A stretch of DNA of 64,000 nt from Malaya genurostris (GCF_030247185.1 NC_080570.1:123057340-123121339), one strand, 5' to 3'. Numbered from the stretch's first letter, positions 46,380 to 57,680 are shown. Program-made: numbers and translations. The notes: generated by a model from the letters alone, not told the origin.

Positions 46380-47240
46380 TATTGTAACCGTCATCTGTCT
46401 GCACACTGTCATCGTCGTCATCATCGTCATCATCGCAACATAATATGCGGGGTGGCATGCTTTGGGGGTGGCGGTGGGTATGAGATGGAAATGGACAGCA
46501 AGCCGATAAAACCGCGGGAAAACCCTTAAGCAGGGGCTTATATTATTCTGATCCGGAGGAGTGAAGGTCGCAGCCGAGAGTCACACGCCAAAAGTGACAA
46601 CGCGTTTCAGTTCGAAAAGTTTAAACTTGATCCAAAGGGATCACAATCCGTTTCGTGATAGAAATATTTTTCTAAGTGGATCCAAAGGGATCAGTATTTC
46701 GTGCCGAAGGTGCCCCACGAACATTTGATACGGGAAAAGTGCGACAGACAAAGTTGACCGGTTGAATTTGTTTGCCTTTAACCCGACGTGTGTGGCTTTG
46801 CGGTGAAACGAAAAATAGTGCGCGCAGTATCACTCTCCGGAACATAGGCCTTCGCTACAAACAGGCCGAGTTGCTGATTTCTTTGGAATTGCTGTCCCAT
46901 CGCCCCGAAGTCAGTGCCGTCCCGCTCGTCGTCGCCAGGAACCATCAAGTCGACCAACGATCATCACGGCCGCAACGGAGTGTTGAGAAGAAGTTATCGA
47001 CGAATAAACTTGCGCAAGTAGTAAAAAGTTTAATATTCAATTGTTTTTTTTTTTATTACAAAATATAGTGCCTAAGATTAAAATTGTGCGGTCTTTTTAT
47101 ATGCAAGCTGTGTCGTCCATTTTGTTTTTGTATGTAACTTGTTTCCGCCGCAAACGATTCACTCAGTGACCACAGGTGGGAAGAAAAGTCCGCCCAAAAA
47201 TAGTGATGTGAAGATTCTCCAGGAGACCAACAAGGTAAAC
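46380..47240 (+). promoter_or_regulatory. GC-richer block with promoter-like and exon-like signals, gene unknown
   Basis: Signals on the plus strand are a TTATATTA box at about 46538 and an initiator TCAGTT with +1 at 46609. The 16-bp palindrome TGATCCAAAGGGATCA is at 46628-46643, with a second copy lacking the first base at 46679-46693. Further along, TGACCACAG precedes a short open segment with frame GGKKSPPKNSDVKILQ that meets a donor CAACAAG|GTAAAC at 47232. Base composition and lack of repeat matches suggest a functional unit, perhaps a 5' untranslated exon or the 5' region of a retroelement. AATAAA signals at 47427-47450 are compatible with either. I do not identify it. Confidence 0.35.
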
Positions 47241-49229
47241 GACCCTGAACTGGTGGTCCGGTGCTGAAAAGCAGCCACCAGTAGTGTGTATGTACAAAAC
47301 GACACGTAACAATATGAAAAAAGCAGTAGCGTCCGGTACACTTTCAATATGGCTAGTTCGAAAGTTCAGTTGCTTGTAGATTTCAATTTGTACGAAGAAT
47401 CTCTGCTAGTAGTTACTCGACTTAAATAAAGACGAATACAACAATAAAATCTAATTTCATTGAGATATAATTGAATATCACATCGGGTTTATTATTCGCA
47501 TCAACAAAACTCATTGATATTTCTTTTATAATGTAGACAAATCTCAATAAATTTTAATGCTATTTCAAATAAACAATATTAAAAAATCTGTTTTAAGTCA
47601 TCCAATGGTGAAATAATGCCTTTCTTACATTATTCATTTTATCCTACATATAACAGCAGAAATTTCCCTCAATGCTACAACCTAAAAAAGTTTAGAAATG
47701 AACTTCGAAGATTTCTGTTGCACATCTCGATTTAAGTTAGTGAAAATCTATTCAATCATATGTGAGAAAGTAAAGTGAGCTCTATTTCATCACATTTGAA
47801 TGCTATTGTCGGTACTTCCGGAACCGAAAGCTGGATATCGGCATAGTGACATTCGGTTCATTCAACCGTACACAAAGATGACCTATAAATTTTTTTACGA
47901 TTATCCATGACGATTCGAATTTTGGAAATAAAATGTATCGGTAGTTGGACTTGAATAAAATTCAGCAAATCATTTATGAGACTATCAATCGTTTATTTGC
48001 CTACAGACTCTCGTGGTCTGCAAAATGGAGAAAATCACTTGCCAATATAAAGAGGTAGCTTATGAACAAAGTATTCTTGAAATTGACATTTTTATACTGA
48101 ATTCCCTACCTTTGGAACTAGCTGTTTGATCCGAATGCAAATTGGAATATTTTTATAGAATCTTAAGGCCTTCCATCTCCGAGAAAAGTGAGTGACATTA
48201 TTTTCACATTTTGGTGCATATCACCCTGTAATTCCGGAACCGGCAGTTTCTATATGAGAAAGGCAAAACAATATATCTTATTATCATTTCATTTTAAATG
48301 TATGTGATTGTTCCAATGAATGCAATTAGATTCATCTTCCATGAATCAAAGTGAAAGGAAACAAGAATGGTTTATTCGTGTTCGTTCGAAAGTATCCGTT
48401 CATCGTGTGGTCGATACGGATGTAAACAAGAATGAGGGTGATTATCTTTTCAGATATCTGATATTAATACAATGCAGTGCTAATAATAATTATGGCTAAT
48501 CAACATATACAATTCGTGTCTGGGTGTTACGGTATCACAGTAATCACAATAATTCTGGCTTATTCAATCCTACGAGTCGGATTATCTTCCATTTGCGTAA
48601 CAGTATATTTTGAGTCATTGTATAATCATATTGAAACCGATGAAAACTAGCAATAAAGATTTCAAAAGGCATAATTCAATCCCTTGGAGTCAATTCAAAC
48701 ATTCATCGCTGGGAATTTCATTGCTCCGATACGACCATTTCTGATTACCAGTATCTGTAAAAATGATGATAAAAATGATTGTTGACTGAACGCAATACTT
48801 TCGCTCTCATTTACATTGAACGTTTGATATTACGCCCTCGCTCATTGCCCAATTCCCCAACCATTTATAAGTGCTATTTGTGGGACCTCTTGCCAGTTAT
48901 CTCAACGATAAGACCGTTCCTTTGCAGTGATCTAGATTGATGGGAAAATTACTCAATTCACCGCGTTTATCAGCCATCCTAATACACTCTAATATGCTTA
49001 TGGCTGTATTGAAGATTTTACTTAACAAAAACGCATACAGAACAGTTTTTTTTTTCGTTGGAGAGATACCAAACCAAGGTCAGCATGTAATACCGTATTA
49101 GTGAACCTACTCGTTCGGCGAATTTGGCGGTAGTCATAATTAACGGGTTCATTATCATAACGATATTTATACTGTTCTCCGGTGCTTTCCTTCTTCTATT
49201 GCATAGTGATGAGATAATAATAAATTCCA
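47241..49229. other. Intergenic with diverged mosquito repeat
   Basis: 47630-48260 carries eroded phrases of the dispersed repeat (CCATCTCCGAGAAAAGTGAG, TTTCTATATGAGAAAGGC). No gene is seen. Confidence 0.4.
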
Positions 49230-50050
49230 ATGCGGCGATCTGAACTCTCCGTGTTCTGTTTCCAACGACTTAGGAATCTGCGCTTTATCTTGCGTCTCGC
49301 AGCCGTAGCCCGATTTAGATTCATTCAATAAAGAAACGGTTTATCTAATTTCCGGATTGAATTATCTCGCACTGACTGATGTAGCGCTGTTCTGATGCAG
49401 CATATAGCGAGTAGTTGCACAAAGCGATCAAAGCCCGCACTGTGCTGCAACTTGGCGGGAACGATATGTCACGTCTGTGTTTTCAACGGTTCCATATTTT
49501 AGTAAGTGCACCTTATTTGCTACCAGACAGTAATCCATCTTTGACGGTTATGGTATCTGAATTGAACCAATGAGATCATTTTGGTCGCAGGACTCATTTG
49601 TGTATTGCCAATATTTGGTGTAAGTTCGAAAACAAATCGATAATCGCCTACTTCGGATTAGTCGTGTACCTATTCTGTGACACGCTCCGCAATAAATCAG
49701 TATTTCGAAGCCGCAACTTTCGAGCGAAAATGCAATCATGCGTTTCGTTTTAAACTATATGGTGAGTTGCATGCCAAACAATACCAGCGGCAGAAGTAGT
49801 TAGCGTTATAGTCATTTATAAAGAGCAACGCACTCGCGCTAAGTGAGTACAGCAATTGCGTTATGTTCGGAAAGAAGCAAAGAAAAAATCGACCTTGACG
49901 ATGGTCATCGCAAGGCAGACAGCAGGCATATCGAAAACAACAACTTATATCTGCTTATACATATGTTTCCGGACGATCCCCTCGTAGAGCAGGTTGTACT
50001 TGTACTTAATATCATGGAGTTACCGTTGTTTTTTTGTAGATGTGGATAGA
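49230..50050. other. Non-repetitive intergenic segment, possible regulatory DNA
   Basis: It has higher complexity and fewer repeats than its surroundings. A TATAAA is at 49817-49822, and a 68-codon open frame covers 49843-50049 but begins with GTG and has no recognised domain. No firm call is possible. Confidence 0.3.
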
Positions 50051-51221
50051 ATATAAACCAACAACTGGTTTATACGGTTTTCGATGAGAGTGCGGTATGT
50101 TTAAGCGTTTGTCGTGAATAATAGTCAAAATACTACACAATCAGCTAAATTCTTGTGTGAATAACCGATTCTCAGTGACGAAACCAACAAAAGAGTTTCG
50201 AGGATCGTTTAGTTTTGGTCCAATACAGAACCTGGGTTTTGAACATTTGATTTAATTTATACGATTGCTTTATACTGTAAAATTCTTAGATTTGGTTTTG
50301 GTATCAGTTTAGAGTCACTAAACCCAACAATTACACCTTAACCTTGACCAGTGCCCTCCGACAAAAAAAATTGAAAGTCTCTTTGTTAGAATCGGAACGT
50401 TTGAAAGTCAGTCACTTGAAACCAGTCACAAGTCACTAGTTTTGAGCGAATATTTTGTCGCTACATTATTGAAGTCAATTCGGTAGAAGACGACTCATGT
50501 TTCAAGCATGAGCTAGAGTTACCACAACCAGTGCAGTAAGACAAAGCAAATGATCAAACGACTAAGTAAAAAATATTAAGGAAAGTTTCCCTACTGAACG
50601 GAGTTTCTCGTACCTTCGATTCGTATCAGGTGAATTCAATTTTGAACGGAGCACTGTTGAGAAAATAGTGAAAACAAATTGTCCAACTTGTTTTAAACAA
50701 ATTGGACAAAAAATTATAAAAATTTTGCAAATTTTTTCGCAGTTTTTGTAAAAATCATTAAAAAACAAAAACGGCGTTCCATAGACCACATTAAAAAACT
50801 ACTGAAAAGGCGAGCGGGTAATGACACAGACATTACTAAAGAACATGAATGTGAATAAACTGGCATGCAACTTACATATTTCCAAATATCAATAATCGTC
50901 CATATTAGTTGATAGATTGTTTGAATTTGTTTAAACTTTTACTGATTTTAACGATGTATCTATACTAAAGTATTAGTTATCAATCAAATGAAAGTAAAAT
51001 ACATTTTTTGTAGATTTACATACTCAGTATAGGTAAACTTTTCAGATTTTTTGAGAATATTTTATTGATATTCAGGAACAGGAACCGAACTAAAGAACTA
51101 AATTCGGAACCTGGCTCTGAATGCAGTTGTGAATTTCCTTTTCAGAATTCAGAAAAAATCATTTTCAGAATTCCATTCTAGAACTGAATTTCGAGCTTGA
51201 ACCCTGAATCTGTACTGTCAA
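50051..51221. other. Intergenic, little recognised
   Basis: A weak GGCGAGCGGGTAATGACA fragment of the 5655-5745 MITE is at about 50805. Repeats of the type GAATTC..GAACTGAA occur at 51060-51220 and again at 54140-54390 and 56390-56530. Confidence 0.35.
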
Positions 51222-51331
51222 GTTCAACATAAACTGCTGAGAAAAACTCATCACGCTTATTTGACATTTCCGCACTCGGACGGAAAAGTCAAACAAGCGT
51301 GATGAGTTTTTCTCAGCAGTTTATGTTGAAC
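51222..51331. repeat. 110-nt near-perfect inverted repeat (hairpin)
   Basis: Arms of 51 nt (51222-51272 and 51281-51331) pair with only two mismatches around an 8-nt loop CACTCGGA. The outer 37 bases of each arm, starting GTTCAACATAAACTGCTGAG, are perfectly complementary. A third, partial arm copy (TTCATCATAAACTGCTGAG) follows at about 51352. It could be a fold-back element or the source of a hairpin RNA. Confidence 0.85.
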
Positions 51332-52221
51332 TGCTGTCACCTCCGAACGGTTCATCATAAACTGCTGAGCAGACGTAAAGTTAATGCTATTTACAACACA
51401 GACGTTGCACCGAATTTTTGAGTTATTTATGATTATATTGTTGTGTTTAGTACAACTCGAGATATTCAGGATTGAGTTTAACCCATTCTTCCAAAGGGTC
51501 AATTTTGAAATGGCGCCCCATAGTAAAGTAAGACGTATTCACGTCAAAACATATGATGTTGTTCGTTCCAGAACCAATTCCAGAGGCTTACAATGCACAC
51601 CGTTTACCTCTGCGAAATTAACATACATAGTAGCACCATAAAAATTAAAGAATAATCCACATTCGAAAATGAAGAAAAAACACCCGTTTACAAAATAAAT
51701 ACTAGAGATGGGCGATCCGTTCGCGAACGATTCAAAACAACTAGTTCTTCTAGAAGAATGAGTAAGCAAGAGTTTTTTGTTAAATTATGACAGTTATCTA
51801 TTCTTTTCAATGGAAATTGAAGTCATCGAGTACTTTGAGACAGTGCCCACAGTAACTGAGTTTTTGGAACAATCGCAGATTTCAAGAATGTGGCAAAAGT
51901 TTGATACATGGTTTGATACATCTTTAAAAAAGTACACAAAAGAGAATGTTTATTGGTACAAATACATGGCAAATAGCACTCACTATTATTGAATTTGTTC
52001 ACTAAAAAATATAATAGAGTAACATTCAAAATTTCAGAAAAAAAGAAGAACGGTAAAAAAACTCCTGACGTATGTTCTAATTCCCAAGATCTTTTCATTC
52101 ATTTTTTTTGTTTGAAATAAACTTAACAAAAGTATATGACGTTCAATGCCTTTGTAAAATCACACCTCGTTCCTGTAAAATTCTAGTCGTACGTGTAAAT
52201 TTTAACTCTCGTGTAAAACTA
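51332..52221. other. Intergenic, nothing firm
   Basis: Short frames occur, for example 51777-51992 on the plus strand, without recognised domains. 52150-52220 resembles the CACAC-ended MITE interior (CTGTAAAATTCTAG). Confidence 0.3.
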
Positions 52222-52347
52222 CACACTTAAAAAAAATATATCTTATTAAATGCATATAAATGAAGCGTCATTTGACAAATTAGGTCTTTATAAATTACAT
52301 CGTATGAGGGATTAAATCACCTGTAAAATTCATTTTTTTGGAGTGTG
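52222..52347 (-). mobile_element. Short form of the CACAC-ended MITE, without the SINE head
   Basis: At 126 bp, with ends CACACTTAAAAAAAA and TTTTTTTGGAGTGTG. Compared with 11226-11655 it joins the two terminal parts directly (AATGAAGCGTCATTTGAC), omitting about 300 bp that include the tRNA-like segment. Confidence 0.7.
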
Positions 52348-53261
52348 CGCAAAACATCGAATTCCTTTAATGTTCATTAGATTTGACGTAATTTTACATG
52401 GATTTTTCTATGTATCATAAAATTCAACAGAATGTAACTAATCATTTTTAATATTACTAAAATAACTTGAATCTCTATCTAAGCATTTCACGCTGACGCT
52501 TAAAAAGAAATGTTTCAGTACTTAAAGATATATCAAATTGCATGAAACAAGAGTTAAATCAACTGTAAAAATGTGTCATTCGCTACGCTGCCATATGCAG
52601 GCTGTCGGCCAGCAGAAGTGTAAACGGGGCATAAACAAGTTTTGCTGTCATGGCTTGATTCGCGAACATACAAACCGATAATCTCACTTTTGAACAACGA
52701 TTTATCAACACAGGCTGTTGGTCGACGTGTTGAGGGATTAGCTTGTCATTATCAAGCACAGTATACCCATCATAATGTTACATATTGGATAGGAAAATGC
52801 GTTAAGAAATTTCTAGGACGATATTTTATTTTTGACCGCATACTTGCAGCGTATAAAGACATGCAAAGCCTTTTCTGGTCAGAATTCTCAGAACGTAATC
52901 AAGCAAATGTGTCAAAAGCGTTCATTGTTTGTTCCGTAAGTTCAATAAATCGTTTATCACCGGATCTGTATTGAATCAATATTGAAAGTTTTTAATGCAG
53001 TTTCGTTGAATTGATCAACACCAGGGCTAACAAAATGAAACACCGCCAGAAGATTAGAAGGCTACAAAATTAGACAATATTTGTTTGTTTTGCGATCAGT
53101 ATAGGGAAAGAAGACTTATGCTTATCTTGAATAGAACAAAACTAAAAACGCGTAAACAGACAAATTTGATGAAGAATTCCGATTTCATTAGAGTGGGGAA
53201 TTTCGGAACATAGGATATTCCGAAGTATTAGTCCTATCTGTTCATATCTGACATCAATCTA
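52348..53261. other. Intergenic with an unassigned 110-codon open frame
   Basis: Positions 52642-52974 on the plus strand stay open for 110 codons, but the frame starts with TTG and its first ATG comes late. The translation (including YWIGKCVKKFLGRY) matches nothing I know. It could be a decayed transposon or chance. Confidence 0.3.
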
Positions 53262-53645
53262 CACACTTAAATTGGTTTACCGATCTCGTCTGTTAAACAC
53301 TTGGTAAGCGATTTTTTCAATTGAACTCCATCTGTGGAGAAATGTTTATTTGTGCTGATACATCATTAGAATGGGAATATCCGGTAGTTCAGCTGTTTAA
53401 AATTCATCAAAAGAACAAAGTACCGAACGAAGTATATTGTGTAAACACTTAAATTGGGTTTCCGATCTCAGCAGATTAAATAAAGTCTCGGTCGGTGATT
53501 ATTTCAGTAAAAATAACTTTCCATTATAGTGGCACCTTACACATGTTCATTTTTGCTGATATATCAGTAAAATGGAAATGTTCGTTAGTTCGGCTGTTCG
53601 AAACTCGTCAAAAGAGGCAAAAATTACCGAATGATGTTCAGTGTG
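53262..53645 (+). mobile_element. Two CACACTTAA MITEs in tandem
   Basis: Unit A (53262-53442) and unit B (about 53444-53645) are related to the inner MITE at 31024-31226 and share AAATTGGNTTNCCGATCTC starts, TGCTGATA blocks and ACCGAA ends. They are head to tail with at most one or two bases between. A fragment related to the 3' half is near 63062-63118. Confidence 0.65.
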
Positions 53646-53657
53646 AATTTTGTTTAT

Positions 53658-54080
53658 CACTCTAAAAAAAAGTTGAATTTTACAGGTGACTTAATCCCTC
53701 ATACGATGTAATTCATAAAGACCTAATTTGTCAAATGACGGAAAATTTTATTTTTAATGACTTAATGTTAGATGAGCTTGAATTTTACTTGTTTCGACTG
53801 TAACTTGCGTTCTACTAGCAGGTGCGACTATATGAATTCAAATGCACCTTTTACCGGCCAAGCAGATGCATACTTCTGTGGCTCAGTCGATTATCAGACG
53901 AACTTGCGATCCAATGATTCTCGGTTCACGTCCGTGCGGTGGGTTGCTCTTTTTTTATTTCAATGAATTTCATGTCATGGAGTTTTAGACACAATATTAA
54001 ATGTTCTTCCACGTAAATTTGCGTGAACTGCGACGCTCCATTTATGTGCATCTAATAAGATGTAAAAATTTTTAAGTATG
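53658..54080 (+). mobile_element. MITE with internal tRNA-derived SINE-like head, copy 2
   Basis: Collinear with 11226-11655, including ACCGGCCAAGCAGATGCAT and the TGGCTCAGTCGATTATCAGA segment. The B-box region reads GGTTCACGTCC here. The ends are CACTCTAAAAAAAAG and TTTTTAAGTATG. Confidence 0.65.
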
Positions 54081-54724
54081 CACTAAAAAAATTGACATTA
54101 AATTTGATTCTGTGATTCATGGGCAGCTTAACTTCAGAGTTCAGGATATGAATTTTAGATCTGGTATCTGAAACTAAATGTTAGATCTAATCTCCGAACT
54201 TAAATTTTGGAACTGATCTCTGAACTAGAGTATTTTCTAATTTTGGATCTGAGTTCGGGATAAAAATTTTAGATCTAAACTTCAAATTTCCAGTGTTCAT
54301 GCTCAGAATTCTGTACCTAGATTTTAAAACTGAATTCAATTACTTAATTCAGGCTTGGAATTCATGTTTAAAGTTCTGTCCATGTAGAATCCGAAATCAC
54401 TTATTGTGTTGCAGCGTCGTAGTGGGACATATAACCACAAGCTGAACCAGAAAGTGTTGAGAACTATCGGAGCAAACCCTGGACTATCAGATAATGAAAT
54501 CGCACAAAAATACGCTGCTGCTCGTAGTACCGTTTGAAGAATTCGTTTTCGAATAGGACATCGTTCTTATCGAGACAGCAAGCAACCAAAGAGAACGTTG
54601 AAGCAAAGTTTCGTCACCAAAACTCGAGCTCAGAAATGGTACCATCAGGTGACGAAATACCAAGGATGCCTCATCGACGATGAAACCTACATCAAAATGG
54701 GGTTTGGACAGTCTCTTGGCCAAA

Positions 54725-55050
54725 AAGGCGGGTGGGTAATATCAGAGACATAACTAGATGTCGTGAATACGAAACCAACTGACATGTTCCTTAACACTTC
54801 CGAATTACAATTAGTTGATATTGAAATTATGAAATTGCATGTAGAATTTGAAACGATGCACCTAAACTAAAGTACAGATTAGTTACATTTAACATTCTGA
54901 AACACAAATATTATGAAATAACCAGTATAGTTCTTTATAATAAAATAATGGTGGCTCTGAAAAGAACCTTTTATGAAAGCGTTTGTGATAGAGAGTGATG
55001 AGTTGAATTCGAATTCCGATGGATGCCGCTGACTTTCGTCATCTAATTTC
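54725..55050 (+). mobile_element. MITE, family GGCGGGTGGGTAATG, inserted in ITmD37E
   Basis: It starts AAAAAGGCGGGTGGGTAATA and continues through GATGTCGTGAATACGAAACC and GACATGTTCCTTAACACTTC. It matches 5655-5745 inverted over about 90 bp. The right boundary is uncertain. It contains the histone-type stem-loop at 54953-54968. Confidence 0.55.
54950..54968 (-). other. Orphan histone-type 3' stem-loop sequence
   Basis: On the minus strand the bases read GGTTCTTTTCAGAGCCACC. A 6-bp stem (one G-U pair) encloses the loop TTTC, followed by ACC and preceded by AAAA. This matches the conserved 3' stem-loop of replication-dependent histone mRNAs, bound by SLBP. No histone reading frame precedes it. 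Confidence 0.55.
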
Positions 55051-55687
55051 AGGCTGAACTGTTGTCCGTGGGTGCGATACTGATATGGTTGGTGTAGGTG
55101 TAGCGTTTACAACCGATTATAATCTTCCAATAAAGAAAACATCAATTCGCTGGGTTGATCAATGATACAACAGGCCTAATTTATTGAACGAAACTATCAA
55201 TATGCTATAGGGATTCGTTTCTAGCATTCAGAAGGGTCAATTTGTTTAAGTTAGCTTTTATAAACAATTTGCCAAACAAACTGATGATTTAGCTAGGGAT
55301 ATGGGAGTAAAGAAAAAAAATTGTTCACGACGAATAAGACGATGAACTTGAAGCTGTACAATGAATTAAAGCCCATAAAATTCCCGTGAAGTTTTGGCTA
55401 GATTTGGCGAGTTGCCACTACAACCGGGAAGTCATCCAATTGTACTGCGATACTAATCATCGATAAAAACGTAAATCCACCCAACTGTCCACAGTTCAAG
55501 CTCATCGAGAGATTTTGAGCAGTAATGAAGCGAAAGCTCAAGAAAAGGTGTAAAACGGCTCGAGACGCGACTCAGATGACGAAGATGGGCAAAAAATGTG
55601 TGAAGGAAGGTTTTTTGCAATGACTGAGCGGGAATATATATTGGAGAAGCCAAGTGAAAGAAAAACTAACAGAAAAGATGAATTTTT

Positions 55688-55751
55688 GGAAAAAGATACG
55701 CTCAGAGACAGGACTCGACAGGACAGGAAAAAGATACGCTCAGAGACAGGA
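55688..55751 (+). repeat. Two direct copies of a 26-bp segment inside the fold-back insert
   Basis: The segment beginning GGAAAAAGATACGCTCAGAG and ending ACAGGA occurs at 55688-55713 and 55726-55751. It is the inverse of the tRNA-like 3' half plus its T-run terminator. Confidence 0.8.
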
Positions 55752-55981
55752 CGATGTCCAGCCAGCGACTGGCACCATTAAAGAAGGTGACAAGCGATTA
55801 TAAATACACTCTCCTACTCAATGCTTGATCGGAGAAATAGGTATAAAGCGAGAGGACTAGTGTTTGATGGATAGAGAAGATGTTTGGATATAAGGTGTCG
55901 GTCGGGTGACGGCCAGGATGTAGACCATGTTCGATGTACGTTGCTAACCATGTCTGTGAGTTTTAGTGTGGCTAAAGAAAG

Positions 55982-56052
55982 ATCAGAGTGGCGAAATGGT
56001 AGCGCGTATGCACGGAATGCATAAGAACACAGGTTCGAGTCCTGTCTCTGAG
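55982..56052 (+). other. tRNA-like sequence (A box, B box, cloverleaf), probably SINE head
   Basis: It folds as a full cloverleaf. The acceptor stem pairs TCAGAG with CTCTGA, the D stem GCG with CGC, the anticodon stem TATGC with GCATA around the loop ACGGAAT, and the T stem ACAGG with CCTGT around TTCGAGT. The A-box region TGGCGAAATGGTAGCGCG resembles tRNA-Trp. The anticodon would be GGA (Ser), but the variable loop is short and base 33 is C instead of U, so it is not a working tRNA-Ser. TTTTT at 56059-56063 could terminate Pol III. Confidence 0.65.
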
Positions 56053-56280
56053 CGTATCTTTTTCCAAAAATTCATCTTTTCTGTTAGTTTTTCTTCCACT
56101 TGGCTTCTCCAATATATATTCCCGCTCAGTCATTGCAAAAAACTGAACTTAGTCATGGCGGCTTTACGTCAAACTAAAATTAATAAATCGTGTGAAGGAA
56201 GTTGACTCCGGAGGTCTGCAGCGTTTGATGGGAGAAATCAAGAAAAAAGTGCAAAAGTGACGATAAATGATTCGTATTGA

Positions 56281-57540
56281 TATTCATTCCTTTTTTGATG
56301 TATTACCTTTATTTGTATGTCAATTCTTCGCCGACATTCAGATGTTTTTATTATTCCGGATGCTAAATGGGCATAGCTTTACAATTCAGTTGCTGAAATA
56401 AATTCGGAACCTGGATTCTGCAAATTAGTTCAGTTCCAGAATTCTAAATTTGAATTCTTGATTTCGATTCCCAGCCTGAATTTTTCAACTGAATTCTGAG
56501 TCTTGTTCATGAGTGTACCGAATTCAGGTTCTGGTGAAGATGTCTTTTTCGATCGGGTTAACAAGCGGGAGAGCAAAGCATAATAAACATCTGTACTCCA
56601 ATTTAAATGTATGAAAATAAAATTTTATTATTCAACAAATAAATTCAATACTTTTCTGGTGTCTATCGAAGTGTTGATTCTTTTTTTTATACAAGCGAGC
56701 GGTTTATCTCAAAAGACAATACCGTTTTAGATGACGCGTGAGCGAAATTCCTGCTCAAACAGCCATATAACAATATTCAAGTGGGTTTTGCTATCAATAT
56801 TATTAGTGAAAATGAAGGTAATTCCATCAATAACGATAAGAGTGATAAGTTGCTTATAGTAGCATGCTCGAATAAGTTTTTACACCAGAAAGTGCAGAAA
56901 GAAATTTCTTTAAAATTGATTATGCTAAATCGCTCTAATTCGAAATTAAAATCTCGAGCAAATTATAAAATTAGGTACAGAGTTTGAAGCGTCTAAACAG
57001 TGAAATTAAACGAAATAAGAATTTTAAATGCGTTTGAACAGTTTCAAAAGTTATTTACATATAAAAAATAATTTAGTTAAGGAAATATAGAACTAATGCA
57101 ACAAAGACTTTTTCTAAATCAATCCCATTTCATATTTTACACCAATGGATTTAATTACAGAATAACTTTCTTAGAGATAAAATCTGATTTTAAAAACAAT
57201 TGTTAAATGTGTTCAATTGAGTCCAAAATTTGAAATACATGAGCAAATAGGACCATTTTAAAGGAAGCAACTGTTGAAATGAAAAAAAAAGTTTAACAGT
57301 GTAAAATTGAAGGCTCGGAGTGTTAAATAATGATAAAACAGGGGAGCCAAATTCTAAACTGACATTAGCAAAATTGAACAATTTACCAAAAGCTGAAAGA
57401 TACCAAAAAGAAAATGTTCCAAAATTTGTTCAGTTTGTATAAAACCTGTTCGAAAGCGTAGTAAATACTGGAACATCGATCTTACAATCATTTCATGACA
57501 TTGACTGAATACACCTGATTAGATAAATAATGCTGCACGT
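56281..57540. other. Intergenic, nothing recognised
   Basis: It contains GAATTC-rich diverged repeats at 56390-56530 similar to 51060-51220, and otherwise AT-rich unique sequence. Confidence 0.3.
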
Positions 57541-57680
57541 CGGTACAACTAGTGATATCGCCGGAACGATACGTATTTAAGTAGCTTTAAGTAGAATGTG
57601 TAGCACAATCCTATCCCATTCATAGCTTCTACTCACCGTACGTCTACCGTCCGTCTGAGCCAACAAATCCCGTAGATAAA

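Larger units (their letters stand above)
55610..56189 (+). mobile_element. Fold-back, tRNA-like retro-insert with 12-bp target duplication
   Basis: It is flanked by GTGTGAAGGAAG at 55598-55609 and 56190-56201. Two arms of about 103 bp (55611-55712 and 56041-56144) are nearly perfect inverted complements. A tRNA-like fold (55982-56052) abuts the right arm, and the 3' end is A-rich (AAACTAAAATTAATAAATC). Removing the insert and one flank restores the transposase frame. The long duplication points to target-primed reverse transcription. Confidence 0.75.
54407..56280 (+). pseudogene. ITmD37E (Tc1/mariner superfamily) transposase, broken by two inserts
   Basis: Three coding blocks align in order with the mosquito ITmD37E transposase. 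The first is an N-terminal DNA-binding part (about 54407-54720), including KVLRTIGANPGLSDNEIA, an in-frame TGA at 54536 and a first-Asp region CLIDDETYIKM. The second is a C-terminal part (about 55380-55600) with FWLDLASCHY and the downstream NPPNCPQF..LIERF segment, across a frameshift. The third is the tail (56202-56270) with GLQRLMGEIKKKVQK. A MITE (54725 to about 55000) and a fold-back tRNA-like insert (55610-56189) interrupt it. Terminal inverted repeats were not located. Confidence 0.75.

Noticed and set aside
52642..52974. A protein-coding gene of 110 residues
   Set aside because: It starts with TTG, has a late first ATG, no domain and no splice or promoter support; retained only as unassigned.
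54900..55050. A histone gene upstream of the stem-loop
   Set aside because: No histone C-terminus (for example the H4, H3 or H2B ends) can be read in any minus-strand frame before 54968.
55982..56052. Functional tRNA-Ser(GGA) gene
   Set aside because: The cloverleaf is good, but there is no long variable arm, position 33 is C, and it is part of a mobile insert with inverted arms. A SINE head fits better.
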